The notes: generated from the sequence alone by a model not told the origin. Counted from the first letter of the stretch, positions 1-9,663 are shown. The stretch is 64,000 nucleotides of DNA from Arthrobacter bambusae (GCF_022606295.1 NZ_JAHHZS010000004.1:124001-188000), one strand, 5' to 3'. Translations and numbers: made by a program.

Positions 1-1417
1 CTCAGGACGCCCCAGCCACGGACGCCCCGTGGGCTGGATCATTCGGCAGACCGAAGTGTGTGGAGTGTCCATGAAGAGATTCTGTGCGCTGCCAACCAGG
101 ACTGAGAGCCATCCGGACATCCTCGGCGCGCTTGTCGCCGCGCCGGCAAGCAGTACAGCAAGCGAGCCTCACCTGAGGACAGCGCGGCACGAGGACGACC
201 GCGGCCAGGATGCCAGGATTTCAATCCCGTCGCACGACGTCTCCGGGGGAGCCGGCGTCCCACCACCGCTCGATCCAAGTTCACCGCAAGTCGGCACACC
301 AGGTACAGGGGTCCTCTGTGCTGCGTCCAGACGCCGGTCGGGGCACGCACCTAAGTCCGCGTAGGCGCAGGCACCGGCGACTGGAGCCAGTGCCGACACC
401 ACACACCACACACCACGAGATCCAGTCTCTCCTGTGAGTTCCGTGGTCCACAGGAGGACTTCGATCAGATTCTCCCTGAGGCCGTCTTGCGGTGCTGACT
501 TATTCGGGGTCCAATCGCACTTCCCGAGCTCTGGAATTCGATGACAAGGTCCGGGGGACCCGCGAACCGTCTTGGACGCCTCCGAACATGGATGATGGAA
601 TGGGCTCCTAGTCCGGATAGGACATCGCCCAAGCCATGCCGCCTCGCCGCAATCCACGAGCTCAGGGGCTGTTGCCACGCGGCAGCCGGACGACGATCGA
701 GCTCCCAGGGATCTGTTCCCTTCCAGGCGGACTCCCTTCCAGCCGCACTGCCACACTGCCACACTCAAACGAGCTCAGGGAACGGTTTGCCACCCGCCGG
801 TCCTATGTCGCCGTGAAGGCGGGAACGCAACACGATCGTCGAAGTCGACCAATACCGCGTCCATAAGATCCTGAAGATGTTCGGCATCGTTCGGTTCGGC
901 GCACCCGTCGTCATTTGGTCACCGGGAAATGGTGGTTCGTGGCTGTCACTGGCGCAGACACACAGATAGCCCCCTAAGACCGCAGACAGACGTATGCACC
1001 CGCCACTGAATTCGCGCCGAGTACGGCCCACCGTAGGTGAAAGCAGACAGTGGCTGGGGTACTGATACCCAACAACTAGCTGGAAACTGGAAGGCCCGCG
1101 TCCTGGCAACATCGCACGCAGCGGGATGGCCGGACCTGTTACGCCCGTCGAGGTGCAACCAACGCCGAAAGGGGAGCACAAGCAGGCCAAGACACACCGC
1201 ATCATAAAGTGATGTGCCACCGCATCCTGAAATGGTGGGCTCGAGTTCCGGAGGGGCAGATGGCCTAGTTGAAACCATCGATACTCCGAGCAACTGTTTA
1301 CTTTGCGCCCAGGGCACACCGCCACGTTGCAGGGAATTTGCTCCGAACTGCGAGTTGACTACCAATTACTGGTACGCCGAGCTTTGGCTCGATTGCGATG
1401 GACTCCATCGCCGCTCC

Positions 1418-1433
1418 TGTTTCACGTGAAACC
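1418..1433. promoter_or_regulatory. parS site 1
   Basis: The 14-bp core GTTTCACGTGAAAC (1419-1432) is the exact inverted repeat bound by chromosomal ParB/Spo0J proteins. It lies about 0.7 kb beyond the 3' end of parB. Bound ParB would spread from here and be moved by ParA, separating the origins. Confidence 0.95.
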
Positions 1434-1526
1434 TAGCCTGGCGGCGATCCATAGAGTTGGCCCCATCAACCGGAAGATTCACGCGCTGTCAAACGGATTT
1501 CCCCGGCACACGTCGGCAGACTCGGC

Positions 1527-1542
1527 TGTTCCACGTGAAACA
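1527..1542. promoter_or_regulatory. parS site 2 (one mismatch)
   Basis: TGTTCCACGTGAAACA differs from the consensus TGTTTCACGTGAAACA at one position (T to C in the left arm). It is 109 bp from parS site 1. The mismatch may weaken ParB binding. Confidence 0.85.
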
Positions 1543-1927
1543 TTCGCAGGCTGCCCACGCTCGAGAGGCATCATCCGAGAAGTCTGTGGAGATGTATCAC
1601 TCAAAGAACAAGGCCCAGCCTCCGGGATGGCTGACGTCAGGCTCTCTGGCAAACAATTGCGCGTGCTGCCCGAACTTCGAATGCGGAGGATCAAGGGAAC
1701 CGTCAACCATGGGCAAACCTTGTTAGTCAATGCAGGAATCAAGAATGTAGCCACGAGGCAACGGTGGCTAGCGCGAGGTTAAGGGACATCGTCTCGATGC
1801 GCGATCGTGTCGACTTCTAAAGCAGCGGCCAACTGAACTCGATACTGGCTTCTCCGAGCGACATGGGGGACCCCGTTGGGTGCGAAAAGGTACTGATCTT
1901 CCAGTACCTCAGGCCTATACGACTGCC

Positions 1928-1943
1928 CGTTTCACGTGAAACA
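1928..1943. promoter_or_regulatory. parS site 3
   Basis: The exact 14-bp core GTTTCACGTGAAAC occupies 1929-1942, about 210 bp beyond the parB stop codon. Confidence 0.95.
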
Positions 1944-2151
1944 CCGTCCCAAAAGCACCACGCCTCACTCCGGCCCCAGGGAACGAGTCCACCAGCACAC
2001 GCCATGGGAGCGCACCATGGGAGCCGGGCCTCTATGAGAGAGCAACGAAAAAGGACCAAACGGACCCCTGCAAGCGCCGCATGGAAACCATTAAACGAAA
2101 ATGGGGCCTGCCTCGAGAGAAGCAAACCCCGGTTCCGTGGAAACCTAGCGA

Positions 2152-3363
2152 CTAGCTTTCGTCCCCAGGTGACAAAACATCCATGATGCGATTCAGATCC
2201 TCAACACTAGCGAACTCAATGCTCACGCGACCCTTTCGCGCACCCAGGGTGATCTTCACATTGGTATCCAAGCGATCCGAAAGTGAAGAAGCAAGGTAGT
2301 CGAGACGCTCATGGCGTGCGTTGGGACGCGGAATGCTGTTCTTCGGCGGCACCGTAGGATCCTGGTACAACGCGACAGCTTCCTCGGTGGCCCGTACGGA
2401 CATTCCTTCGGCGACAATCTTCTGCGCGAGACGCTCCATCGAGGCTGCGTCCGGGAGAGCGAGCAATGCCCGCGCATGGCCGGCCGAGAGCACGCTGGCC
2501 GCTACGCGCCGTTGCACGAGCGGAGGAAGTTTGAGGAGGCGGAGAGTGTTGGACACTTGCGGACGCGAACGGCCGATCCGATCGGCCAGCTGCTCGTGGG
2601 TGGTACCGAAGTCCTCAAGGAGCTGTTGGTAGGCGGCAGCTTCTTCCAAAGGGTTCAGCTGACTGCGGTGGAGGTTTTCCAGCAGAGCATCACGAAGGAG
2701 GTCGTCATCAGTGGTATCGCGAACAATCGCCGGGATGGTTTCGAGCCCGGCGGCCTGCACTGCCCGCCATCGCCGCTCACCCATCACCAGTTCATACGGT
2801 TCTCCACCCTTTTCGGTTGAAGTACGTACAACAATTGGCTGGAGGACGCCTATTTCCTTGACGGAATGAACCAGCTCCGCCATGTCGTCCTCATCGAAGA
2901 CACTGCGCGGCTGCTTGCGGTTGGGATGGATGTCCCCGACAGGGATTTCGGCGAAGCGCGCCCCGGGAACCTCGACCAGTTGGACCCCGGACGATTCCGA
3001 GGGAAGCGAGTCAGCCACGGCCTCTCCTGAAGTAGCAGCAGCGGCCCCGACTGGCTTGGATCCGGCCGATCGGTCAGCGTCGGTGGTCTTCGCGGGGGTG
3101 ACCTTCGCCGCGGGTGACTTCGCAGCAGGGCTCTTTGCCGCCGTCGTGCTCTTGGACGAAGAGCCGCGCGAGGGGGAACTCTTCGCTACTTCCGTTTCAG
3201 GCGCCTCGGGAGCGTCCACCGTCTCCGGTGCCTTCCGCGCCTCAGGGAAGAAGAGGTCCACAGGGCGGGACGCCGGGACGCCGTTCCCCGATGCACCAGC
3301 CGAAGCGGAGCTGGGAATGAGAGCCCCAAGACCCCGACCCAGGCCTCGTCGCTTTTCGCTCAT
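2152..3363 (-). CDS. parB: chromosome partitioning protein ParB
   Basis: ParB (403 aa) is the CTP-dependent DNA clamp that loads at parS and organises the origin region for segregation with ParA. The N-terminal domain has the CTP-binding motif GERRWRA (about 195-201) and the box [10 protein letters not shown] (about 229-238), followed by a helix-turn-helix (about 258-276) and a C-terminal dimerisation domain. Between the short basic N-terminus and the core lies an unusually long Ala/Lys/Pro-rich linker (about 60-125). I chose the ATG at 3363, where GGAGG stands 9 bases upstream and the protein begins [11 protein letters not shown], rather than an ATG nine codons earlier. It follows parA with 67 bp between, probably as one operon. 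Confidence 0.96.
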   Translation of the reverse strand: MSEKRRGLGRGLGALIPSSASAGASGNGVPASRPVDLFFPEARKAPETVDAPEAPETEVAKSSPSRGSSSKSTTAAKSPAAKSPAAKVTPAKTTDADRSAGSKPVGAAAATSGEAVADSLPSESSGVQLVEVPGARFAEIPVGDIHPNRKQPRSVFDEDDMAELVHSVKEIGVLQPIVVRTSTEKGGEPYELVMGERRWRAVQAAGLETIPAIVRDTTDDDLLRDALLENLHRSQLNPLEEAAAYQQLLEDFGTTHEQLADRIGRSRPQVSNTLRLLKLPPLVQRRVAASVLSAGHARALLALPDAASMERLAQKIVAEGMSVRATEEAVALYQDPTVPPKNSIPRPNARHERLDYLASSLSDRLDTNVKITLGARKGRVSIEFASVEDLNRIMDVLSPGDES

Positions 3364-3430
3364 TAGTATGTCCCTCCGGTGGAATGGCAAGAATAGAGCC
3401 CGCCAAGGATATTGCAGTGATTAAGGAAGT

Positions 3431-4492
3431 CTAGCGCTCGGCGATTTCCGCAGCGGCTTCCATATAGGACAACGCGCCGCTGGAAGACGGATCATAGGTC
3501 ATCACCGTCTGCTGGTAGCTTGGGGCCTCCGAGATGCGCACCGAGCGAGGAACCACAGCGCCGAGAACCTGATCCGGGAAATGTTGGCGGACTTCGGAAG
3601 CCACTTGCGCGGCCAGGTTGGTGCGGCCGTCATACATGGTGAGGAGAATGGTGGAAACGACCAGATCGGCGTTGAGGTGCTTCTGGATCATTTCGATGTT
3701 CTTGAGAAGCTGGCTCAGGCCTTCCAATGCGTAGTACTCACACTGGATGGGGATGAGTACCTCGCTCGCCGCGCAGAAGGCGTTGACGGTCAGCAGGCCC
3801 AGGCTGGGCGGGCAGTCAATGAAGATGAAGTCCAGGCGACCTTCACCGTTCTTGGCGCGTTCCTTCGAGTAGACATCGATGGCGCGGCGCAGACGCTGCT
3901 CGCGTGCAACGAGGGAAACCAGTTCAATTTCAGCGCCCGCCAGGTGAATGGTTGCCGGCGCGCAAATGAGATTCGGGATATCGGGGCACGGAGCCACGAC
4001 GTCACGCAGCGGGAGGTCGTTGATCAGCACGTCGTAAATACTGTCGACGTCGGCGTGGTGCTCAATACCCAGAGCGGTGGATGCATTTCCTTGAGGATCG
4101 ATGTCGATCACGAGGACATTGAGTCCCGCGGAGGCCAAGGCTGCCGCAATATTGACCGTCGTGGTGGTCTTTCCCACGCCGCCCTTCTGATTGGACACCG
4201 TGAAAATGCGGGTCTTTTCCGGCTTGGGAAGCTCACGTCCCACCAGTCGTTCACGCCGTCGGGTCTCGTTGGCGAGCTGGCGTGCAATCGGGCTGGAATC
4301 ATCAATGGAGTCCATGACGTTGTCATGTCCGACAATCACGGTTTCACGTGAAACAGCGGCGTTTGCAACCGAATTCGTGCGCATCAGTGCAGATTCAAAG
4401 GATGCCGAGGGTGCAGCCATGGCCCGAGCCGACCCCAAGGAAATAAATGGCGGGATCCGCTGGGTGGAGGTTTCGCTACTGCCCACTGTCAC
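3431..4492 (-). CDS. parA: chromosome partitioning ATPase ParA
   Basis: ParA is a deviant Walker A ATPase that binds DNA non-specifically and pulls ParB-parS complexes. With the GTG at 4492 it is 353 aa, with the P-loop KGGVGKTT at about 103-110, followed by the Walker A' and B regions of the family. The start is uncertain: residues 1-60 are low in conservation, no strong ribosome site precedes the GTG, and the ATGs at about 4381 and 4315 are alternatives; the family-like sequence begins near residue 61. Residues VSRET (47-51) are encoded by a parS palindrome. If a later start is used, that parS lies in the leader or promoter and could give ParB autoregulation. Confidence 0.93.
   Translation of the reverse strand: MTVGSSETSTQRIPPFISLGSARAMAAPSASFESALMRTNSVANAAVSRETVIVGHDNVMDSIDDSSPIARQLANETRRRERLVGRELPKPEKTRIFTVSNQKGGVGKTTTTVNIAAALASAGLNVLVIDIDPQGNASTALGIEHHADVDSIYDVLINDLPLRDVVAPCPDIPNLICAPATIHLAGAEIELVSLVAREQRLRRAIDVYSKERAKNGEGRLDFIFIDCPPSLGLLTVNAFCAASEVLIPIQCEYYALEGLSQLLKNIEMIQKHLNADLVVSTILLTMYDGRTNLAAQVASEVRQHFPDQVLGAVVPRSVRISEAPSYQQTVMTYDPSSSGALSYMEAAAEIAER
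4340..4355. promoter_or_regulatory. parS site 4, at the 5' end of parA
   Basis: The exact core GTTTCACGTGAAAC lies at 4341-4354, inside the longest parA reading frame, where it reads VSRET. It is one of four parS copies between 1.4 and 4.4 kb. Confidence 0.93.
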
Positions 4493-4572
4493 ACTCTCAC
4501 TCTCATTCGGCTCTAGCTGCCGTTCTCTAGCTTAACCGCTCAGTTGCGGACACGCGGGACACAGCGCCGAAG

Positions 4573-5223
4573 CTAGGCGATCTTCCGCTGTTTGTTAACG
4601 ACGATCCTCACCACAGTGGTGGGTTCCTCCAAGAGCTCCTGCCCGCAAACCACAACAGACGTTTCCACGCCGCCGAGCCTACGGATGATTTTAGCTGCTT
4701 GCTCAATCTCCTCGGCAGCACTGCGGCCCTTGATCGCCACAACTTCACCCTTGCCGTTAAGCAAGGGTATGGTCAGTCCGGCGAGTTTGGACAGGGCAGA
4801 GACCGCCCTCGCCGTGACGACATCCGCGTCGACCATTCCCACTGCGAGTTCGGCTCTGGTGCGCATGACCGTGACGTTGCCCAGTCCAAGGTCGTCCACT
4901 ACTTCCTGAAGCCAGATGACCCGCCGCTCCAGGGGTTCGATCAACGTGAGTTCAAGATCGGGACGCGCAATTGCCAAGCACAAGCCCGGAAGTCCCGCCC
5001 CGGATCCAACGTCTGCAACGTGGCTTCCGTGGGCTATCACCGATTCGATGACGGCGCAATTGAGAACGTGCCGGCTCCACAGGCGGGGAACCTCGCGCGG
5101 GCCAATCAGCCCGCGCTCGGTTCCCGACGTCGCCAGATGTTCTACGTACCGCTGGGCGAGACCGAGCCGGTCACCGAAAATCTTCTCTGCTGCCTGGAGT
5201 TCGGCTGCCGTGATTTCAACCAT
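4573..5223 (-). CDS. rsmG: 16S rRNA m7G methyltransferase RsmG (GidB)
   Basis: RsmG transfers a methyl group from S-adenosylmethionine to N7 of G527 (E. coli numbering) in the 530 loop of 16S rRNA; loss gives low-level streptomycin resistance in many bacteria. The 216-aa protein has the SAM-binding motif DVGSGAGLPG at 71-80 and normal length for the family. It sits in the standard order yidC-khpB-rsmG-parA-parB, 6 bases after khpB, so the two are probably translated from one message. An 80-bp gap separates it from parA. Confidence 0.96.
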   Translation of the reverse strand: MVEITAAELQAAEKIFGDRLGLAQRYVEHLATSGTERGLIGPREVPRLWSRHVLNCAVIESVIAHGSHVADVGSGAGLPGLCLAIARPDLELTLIEPLERRVIWLQEVVDDLGLGNVTVMRTRAELAVGMVDADVVTARAVSALSKLAGLTIPLLNGKGEVVAIKGRSAAEEIEQAAKIIRRLGGVETSVVVCGQELLEEPTTVVRIVVNKQRKIA

Positions 5224-5229
5224 GATCCG

Positions 5230-5808
5230 TTAGTCGGCCGAAACCACGATGTGGCGGCCGGCGCCTTCGCCATCGGACTCGGATACAAAACCGAGGTCCG
5301 CGACAGCGTCGTGCACAATCTTGCGTTCGTACGCGCTCATGGGTTCAAGTGCCACCGGAGCTCCGGTTTCCTTGACCTTCGCCACGGCGTTTTCGGCAAT
5401 CTGCTGCAGATCGCCGGCACGTTCCTTGCGGTAACCGTTGATGTCGAGCACCAGGCGCGAGCGGTTCTCGGTTGCCGAGAGCACTGAGAGTCGAGCGAGT
5501 TCCTGAAGGGCTTCGAGCACTTCGCCGTCGCGGCCTACCAGGCTCTCCAGCCCCTCGGAATCGTCTTCGGCTGCGATGGAGATGTAGGTGCGGCCATTCC
5601 GGATCTCGATGTCGATGTCGCCGTCGATATCGGCAATGTCGAGAAGTTCCTCGAGGTAGTCTGCGGCGACGTCGCCCTCTTCCTCGAGGCGGCTCACGGA
5701 AGTACCCTTGCCGGCAGCAGCGTCCTCTTCCGAAGTTTCTACTGTGGCTTCTACCAGTTCCTCGGCGGAGGCAGCGGCCGTTGCCTCTTCGGTGCTTTCA
5801 ACAGACAT
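5230..5808 (-). CDS. khpB: KhpB/Jag RNA-binding protein (KH-R3H)
   Basis: KhpB (Jag, 192 aa) is a cytoplasmic RNA-binding protein that works with KhpA and affects cell elongation in other Gram-positives. The N-terminal 45 residues are acidic and low-complexity. A KH-like domain follows at about 48-118, with the loop VGRDGEV near 91-97, then an R3H domain at about 125-192 (ERKIVH at 161-166). Its ATG (5806-5808) shares one base with the yidC stop codon (TAATG), indicating translational coupling to the insertase gene. Confidence 0.94.
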   Translation of the reverse strand: MSVESTEEATAAASAEELVEATVETSEEDAAAGKGTSVSRLEEEGDVAADYLEELLDIADIDGDIDIEIRNGRTYISIAAEDDSEGLESLVGRDGEVLEALQELARLSVLSATENRSRLVLDINGYRKERAGDLQQIAENAVAKVKETGAPVALEPMSAYERKIVHDAVADLGFVSESDGEGAGRHIVVSAD

Positions 5809-6782
5809 TACTTCTTCTTCCTGTTCTTACGTTGTGGCTGGGTGCGCTGCTGTGCCTTGACCTCGACGGCGGCCACCTCGGCAGCGACGTCGGCGTCCTT
5901 TTTACCGCCAAAAAGCGGGTGCGACGGCAAGCCCTTGGCGGCGCGACGCTCAGCGAGGGCCCTCGCAGCAGGGGAACCCGGCGTCGGCATGCGGCGGATG
6001 ACAAAGAACTGCTGACCCATGGTCCACAGGTTGGTGGTGGTCCAGTAAATCAGGACACCGATCGGGAAGTTGATGCCACCCACACCGAACACCAGCGGCA
6101 GGATGTACAGCATCATCTTCTGCTGGCGCATGAACGGGCTGGCCATCGCCTCGTCGGACATGTTCTTGGCCATGATCTGCTTCTGCGTGATGAACTGCGA
6201 CGCCGTCATGGCCAGGATCATCACGATGGACAGGACCCAGACAACCGTCTGGTCGGTGCCTGCAGGGCCGCCGTGAAGCAGGGACGCGGAGAGGGGAGCG
6301 CCGAAGATGCTGGATTCGTCGAACTGCACCACCTGCTCATGGCTCAGGGCTCCAATGCCCGTGCCGGCCTGTCGGGCCTGGGTGATACCGGAGAGCACCT
6401 GGAACAGCGCGAAGAAGAACGGCATCTGGATCAGCATTGGCAAACAAGCGGAGAACGGGTTGGTGCCGTGCTTCTTGTACAGCGCCATCTGTTCCTGCGC
6501 CATCGCCTGGCGGGAGAGCTGGTCGGTCTTGCCCTTGTACTTCGCCTGCATCTTCTTCAGATCAGGTTGAAGCAGCTGCATGCCGCGCTGTGCCTTGATT
6601 TGCTTGACGAAGACAGGGATCAGGGCAGCACGGATCACCAGCACCAAGCCAATGATGGACAGAGTCCAAGTCCAGCCGTTCTCCGGAGGCAGGCCGATGA
6701 AACTCAGCCCGTCGTGGAACCCCAGCATGATCGCGGACACTAGCCACTTGAACGGGGCCAGAATTGTTCCAAAGATGTCCAT
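5808..6782 (-). CDS. yidC: membrane protein insertase YidC
   Basis: YidC/Oxa1 inserts membrane proteins alone or with SecYEG. The 324-aa protein has the Gram-positive architecture: a membrane segment near the N-terminus, then the conserved five-helix core (about 30-270) with the charged loop between the second and third helices (residues about 80-125). A very basic C-terminal tail follows (ending in a run of K and R), which in this family contacts the ribosome. It lies between yidD and khpB in the conserved rpmH-rnpA-yidD-yidC order, reading away from oriC. Confidence 0.96.
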   Translation of the reverse strand: MDIFGTILAPFKWLVSAIMLGFHDGLSFIGLPPENGWTWTLSIIGLVLVIRAALIPVFVKQIKAQRGMQLLQPDLKKMQAKYKGKTDQLSRQAMAQEQMALYKKHGTNPFSACLPMLIQMPFFFALFQVLSGITQARQAGTGIGALSHEQVVQFDESSIFGAPLSASLLHGGPAGTDQTVVWVLSIVMILAMTASQFITQKQIMAKNMSDEAMASPFMRQQKMMLYILPLVFGVGGINFPIGVLIYWTTTNLWTMGQQFFVIRRMPTPGSPAARALAERRAAKGLPSHPLFGGKKDADVAAEVAAVEVKAQQRTQPQRKNRKKK

Positions 6783-6799
6783 ACGTTTTCCCTATTTCC

Positions 6800-7198
6800 T
6801 CAGGCCGCTGTGCGGCGACCGTCTTCATCAGACCACACAGCCAGGAACTGGTCCGGGTTGTTCAGTACAACAATTGTGGGCGTCTGGCCTTCGGGCCAAT
6901 GACGATGTCCGGCGGGGACGTGGTCCACGCCGCCGGCGTTCCAGGGGTGGCAACGCGCAAGGCGCCGCACCGCGAGCCAACTTCCCTTGACGGCACCATG
7001 GACCGTCACCGCTTCGAGGGCATAAGCCGAGCAGGAGGGGAAGAACCGGCACACCTGGCCATATAAGGGAGAAATGATCCTGCGGTACGTCTTCAGCAAG
7101 ATGATGAGGACGTTGCGCGGCAGCTCCCACAGAAAAGTTCCGAGGATCCCCGGAGCGACTCTAAAGAAACGGACGACGGCGGAGCTCAGCTCATGCAC
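6800..7198 (-). CDS. yidD: YidD membrane protein insertion efficiency factor
   Basis: YidD is a small membrane-associated protein that helps insertion by YidC. The family core is recognisable: LLKTYRRIISPLYG, then the motif CRFFPSCSAYALEAV and later RRLARCHPWNAGGVD, giving the conserved cysteines. I place the start at the GTG at 7198, where GGAAGG stands about 8 bases upstream, giving 132 aa. The frame stays open for 14 codons further upstream. This start overlaps the last 8 bases of rnpA, suggesting translational coupling. Confidence 0.92.
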   Translation of the reverse strand: MHELSSAVVRFFRVAPGILGTFLWELPRNVLIILLKTYRRIISPLYGQVCRFFPSCSAYALEAVTVHGAVKGSWLAVRRLARCHPWNAGGVDHVPAGHRHWPEGQTPTIVVLNNPDQFLAVWSDEDGRRTAA

Positions 7199-7598
7199 GC
7201 GGTGTCCCTTCCGTTGTGGTGCCCTGGGTGGGCGAAACAACCCGCGGAGAGGATCCGCCGAGCCGTTTCGTGGTTGCCGCCAAGGCGGCGTTGTAATCCG
7301 TCAGCAGCTGGTCCCAGCTTGCCGTAGCGGCCGCGGGCAACGCCCGGACCACCACAGCAAGACCCGTGCCATGCCTATTCAAAGACAAAGCACCTGCTTC
7401 TCTCAGTCTCCTCTTAACGAGGTTCCTGGTCACAGCGTTCCCGACAGCTTTGGAAACGATGAAGCCGATGCGGCTCGGTTCGCCGGCACCGATAGGTGCC
7501 GTATATAACACTAAGTTCCGGCGTCCATTGCGGACGCCGGAACGTACAGTTGTTGAAAAGTCGGTAGAAGTCCGCAGACGGTTACGGGTGGCTAGCAC
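7191..7598 (-). CDS. rnpA: ribonuclease P protein component
   Basis: RnpA (135 aa) is the protein subunit that assists RNase P RNA in maturing tRNA 5' ends. The signature RNxxKRRLRE is present as RNLVKRRLREAG near residues 58-69, preceded by RIGFIVSKAVGNAV. The start is a GTG at 7598. It lies just downstream of rpmH, as in almost all bacteria, with 40 bp between. The RNA subunit gene is not in this window. Confidence 0.95.
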   Translation of the reverse strand: MLATRNRLRTSTDFSTTVRSGVRNGRRNLVLYTAPIGAGEPSRIGFIVSKAVGNAVTRNLVKRRLREAGALSLNRHGTGLAVVVRALPAAATASWDQLLTDYNAALAATTKRLGGSSPRVVSPTQGTTTEGTPRA

Positions 7599-7638
7599 CT
7601 AGTGACTCGCTTGGAAGGCTGACCGACGAGTCAGTTAT

Positions 7639-7776
7639 TTAGGCCGACAGTTCGACGCGGCCCTTGCCACGACGGGCGGCCAGAATGGCACGGCCGGCAC
7701 GGGTGCGCATACGAAGGCGGAAGCCATGCTTCTTGGCCCGACGGCGGTTATTCGGCTGAAAAGTCCGCTTGCTCAC
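7639..7776 (-). CDS. rpmH: 50S ribosomal protein L34
   Basis: This 45-codon gene encodes L34, a small basic protein of the large ribosomal subunit. It begins with GTG at 7776 and reads [19 protein letters not shown], the invariant start of the family, with many Arg and Lys, ending VELSA before TAA at 7639-7641. It is the promoter-proximal gene of the leftward block from oriC and is divergent from dnaA. Confidence 0.97.
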   Translation of the reverse strand: MSKRTFQPNNRRRAKKHGFRLRMRTRAGRAILAARRGKGRVELSA

Positions 7777-8241
7777 GTTAGTTACTCCAGTGGATCAAAG
7801 GTGCGCCCACCCGATCAAAAGGGGAAGAACTGGCCGACGCTAAGTTTATTGAGTATCCGCCGCCGCCCAACGCCGGATTTACCGGAGGTGCGGGTGGTCA
7901 AAAAGCGGACACATAGGACTTCACAACGTTAGGGCAAAAAGACCCCCGAGGTCAAACCGGGAGCCGTCGTGCCCGTTATCCCCAGCTGTGGCTAAGTACA
8001 CGCATCAGCCTGTGGATGAAGTGGCTCACAGGCCCCGTTTCAGAACCACAACGGTGTAATTATCCACAAGCTTGTTCCCAGCTATCTTCTGGAGTTTCCA
8101 TCCCCTAGAGTGTCTCAGTAGCCGATTATCCACGGACTGTGCATAACCCTGTGGATTCGGTTCGGAATCCACGCCCTTTGATCGGCCACGGACCTTCGGC
8201 TGCCGCAATCCAGGCAAGCAAGCACTCGAGGGAACCAATTG
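7777..8241. promoter_or_regulatory. rpmH-dnaA intergenic region with DnaA boxes
   Basis: This 465-bp divergent intergenic region must hold the rpmH and dnaA promoters. It contains one exact DnaA box TTATCCACA at 8060-8068 and several near matches: TTATCCCCA at 7976-7984, TGTGGATGA at 8011-8019, TTATCCACG at 8126-8134 and TGTGCATAA at 8138-8146. The grouping near 8060-8158, just before dnaA, suggests autoregulation of dnaA or one half of a bipartite origin. I could not settle promoter boxes by eye. Confidence 0.8.
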
Positions 8242-9663
8242 ATGACGGTAGACGAAGCCAACCACGCCAACACGGTCGGAAGTTCCTGGCGGCGGGTGCT
8301 GAGCCTGCTGGAACAAGACGATCGCGTCACACCCCGGCAGCGTGGTTTCGTTATCCTTGCGCAGGCGCAAGGCCTGATCGGTTCCACCCTCCTGGTGGCC
8401 GTGCCCAACGAACTGACCCGCGAGGTTCTCCAGACGCAAGTCAAGGACGCCCTCGATGACGCCCTCCGGAGCGTCTTTTCCGACGACATCCGGTGCGCGA
8501 TCGACGTCGACACGGATTTGGTGCCCATCCACGAAGAGCCGGCCCCCGCCGTCGAACTCTCTTCCGCGAACGACCTCGCCGTGGAACTGAAGCCGCAGCC
8601 CACTCCGCCGAGCACTTCGCACGAATTCGGCCGGCTGAACCCGAAGTACGTCTTCGACACCTTCGTGATCGGTTCTTCCAACCGCTTCGCCCACGCCGCC
8701 GCCGTCGCGGTCGCGGAGGCACCGGCCAAGGCCTACAACCCGCTGTTCATCTACGGTGACTCCGGGCTCGGCAAGACCCACTTGCTGCACGCGATCGGCC
8801 ACTACGCCCGCCGGCTCTACAGCGGAATCCGGGTGCGCTACGTGAATTCCGAGGAGTTCACGAACGACTTCATCAACTCCATCCGCGACGACGAAGGCGC
8901 CAGCTTCAAGACCACGTACCGCAACGTCGACGTGCTCCTGATTGACGACATCCAGTTCCTGGCGGGCAAGGACCGGACGCTCGAAGAGTTCTTCCACACC
9001 TTCAACGCCTTGCACAACAACAACAAGCAGGTGGTCATCACCTCGGACCTCCCGCCGAAGCAGCTGGCCGGATTCGAGGACCGCATGAAGTCCCGTTTCG
9101 AGTGGGGCCTGCTGACCGATATCCAGCCACCGGAACTCGAAACCCGCATCGCGATCCTCCGCAAGAAGGCCCAGAGCGAGGGATTGTCCGCCCCGGACGA
9201 CGCTTTGGAGTACATCGCTTCCAAGATCTCCAGCAACATCCGCGAGCTCGAAGGCGCGCTGATCCGCGTCACCGCGTTCGCCAGCCTCAACCGCCAGCCC
9301 GTCGATGTGGCCCTCGCCGAAATGGTGCTGAAGGACCTGATCACCGATGACGGAGCCCAGGAGATCACGGCCGACCAGATCCTCAAGCAGACGGCCGAGT
9401 ACTTCAAGCTCAGCATGGAAGAGCTTTGCAGCAAGTCCCGCACACGCACGTTGGTGACCGCTCGGCAGATCGCAATGTACCTGTGCCGCGAGCTCACGGA
9501 CATGTCCCTGCCGAAGATCGGCCAGGAGCTTGGCGGCCGCGACCACACAACGGTGATCCACGCGGACCGCAAGATTCGCGAACTGATGGCCGAGCGCCGT
9601 GTGATCTACAACCAGGTGACCGAGCTGACCAACCGCATCAAGCAGCAGCAACGCGATTCCTGA
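8242..9663 (+). CDS. dnaA: chromosomal replication initiator DnaA
   Basis: DnaA is the AAA+ protein that binds DnaA boxes and melts oriC. The 473-aa protein shows domain I at about 10-80, a short linker, then the ATPase with Walker A GDSGLGKTH (about 172-180) and Walker B VLLIDDIQF (about 233-241). Domain IV ends with the DNA-binding signature GRDHTTV (about 432-438). I prefer the ATG at 8242 over an in-frame TTG directly before it, because GAGGGA stands about 8 bases upstream. The gene is flanked on both sides by DnaA-box-bearing regions, as expected at the origin. Confidence 0.98.
   Translation: MTVDEANHANTVGSSWRRVLSLLEQDDRVTPRQRGFVILAQAQGLIGSTLLVAVPNELTREVLQTQVKDALDDALRSVFSDDIRCAIDVDTDLVPIHEEPAPAVELSSANDLAVELKPQPTPPSTSHEFGRLNPKYVFDTFVIGSSNRFAHAAAVAVAEAPAKAYNPLFIYGDSGLGKTHLLHAIGHYARRLYSGIRVRYVNSEEFTNDFINSIRDDEGASFKTTYRNVDVLLIDDIQFLAGKDRTLEEFFHTFNALHNNNKQVVITSDLPPKQLAGFEDRMKSRFEWGLLTDIQPPELETRIAILRKKAQSEGLSAPDDALEYIASKISSNIRELEGALIRVTAFASLNRQPVDVALAEMVLKDLITDDGAQEITADQILKQTAEYFKLSMEELCSKSRTRTLVTARQIAMYLCRELTDMSLPKIGQELGGRDHTTVIHADRKIRELMAERRVIYNQVTELTNRIKQQQRDS

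Larger units (their letters stand above)
1..2151. other. gene-poor region carrying parS sites
   Basis: I find no protein-coding gene in this 2.15 kb. The open frames present are short, start and stop irregularly on both strands, and their translations match no family I recognise. Composition looks less GC-rich and less codon-biased than the flanking genes. What it does hold is three ParB-binding parS palindromes (1418, 1527, 1928) and a small hairpin at 1888-1909 with 8-bp arms. A plausible role is a centromere region downstream of parB. It may also contain decayed gene remnants: in plus frame from about 840 to 965 there is a GC3-rich run of about 43 codons without a good start. Confidence 0.6.

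Noticed and set aside
389..415. Short CA-rich run (ACACACCACACACC) near 400
   Set aside because: Too short and imperfect to call a meaningful repeat.
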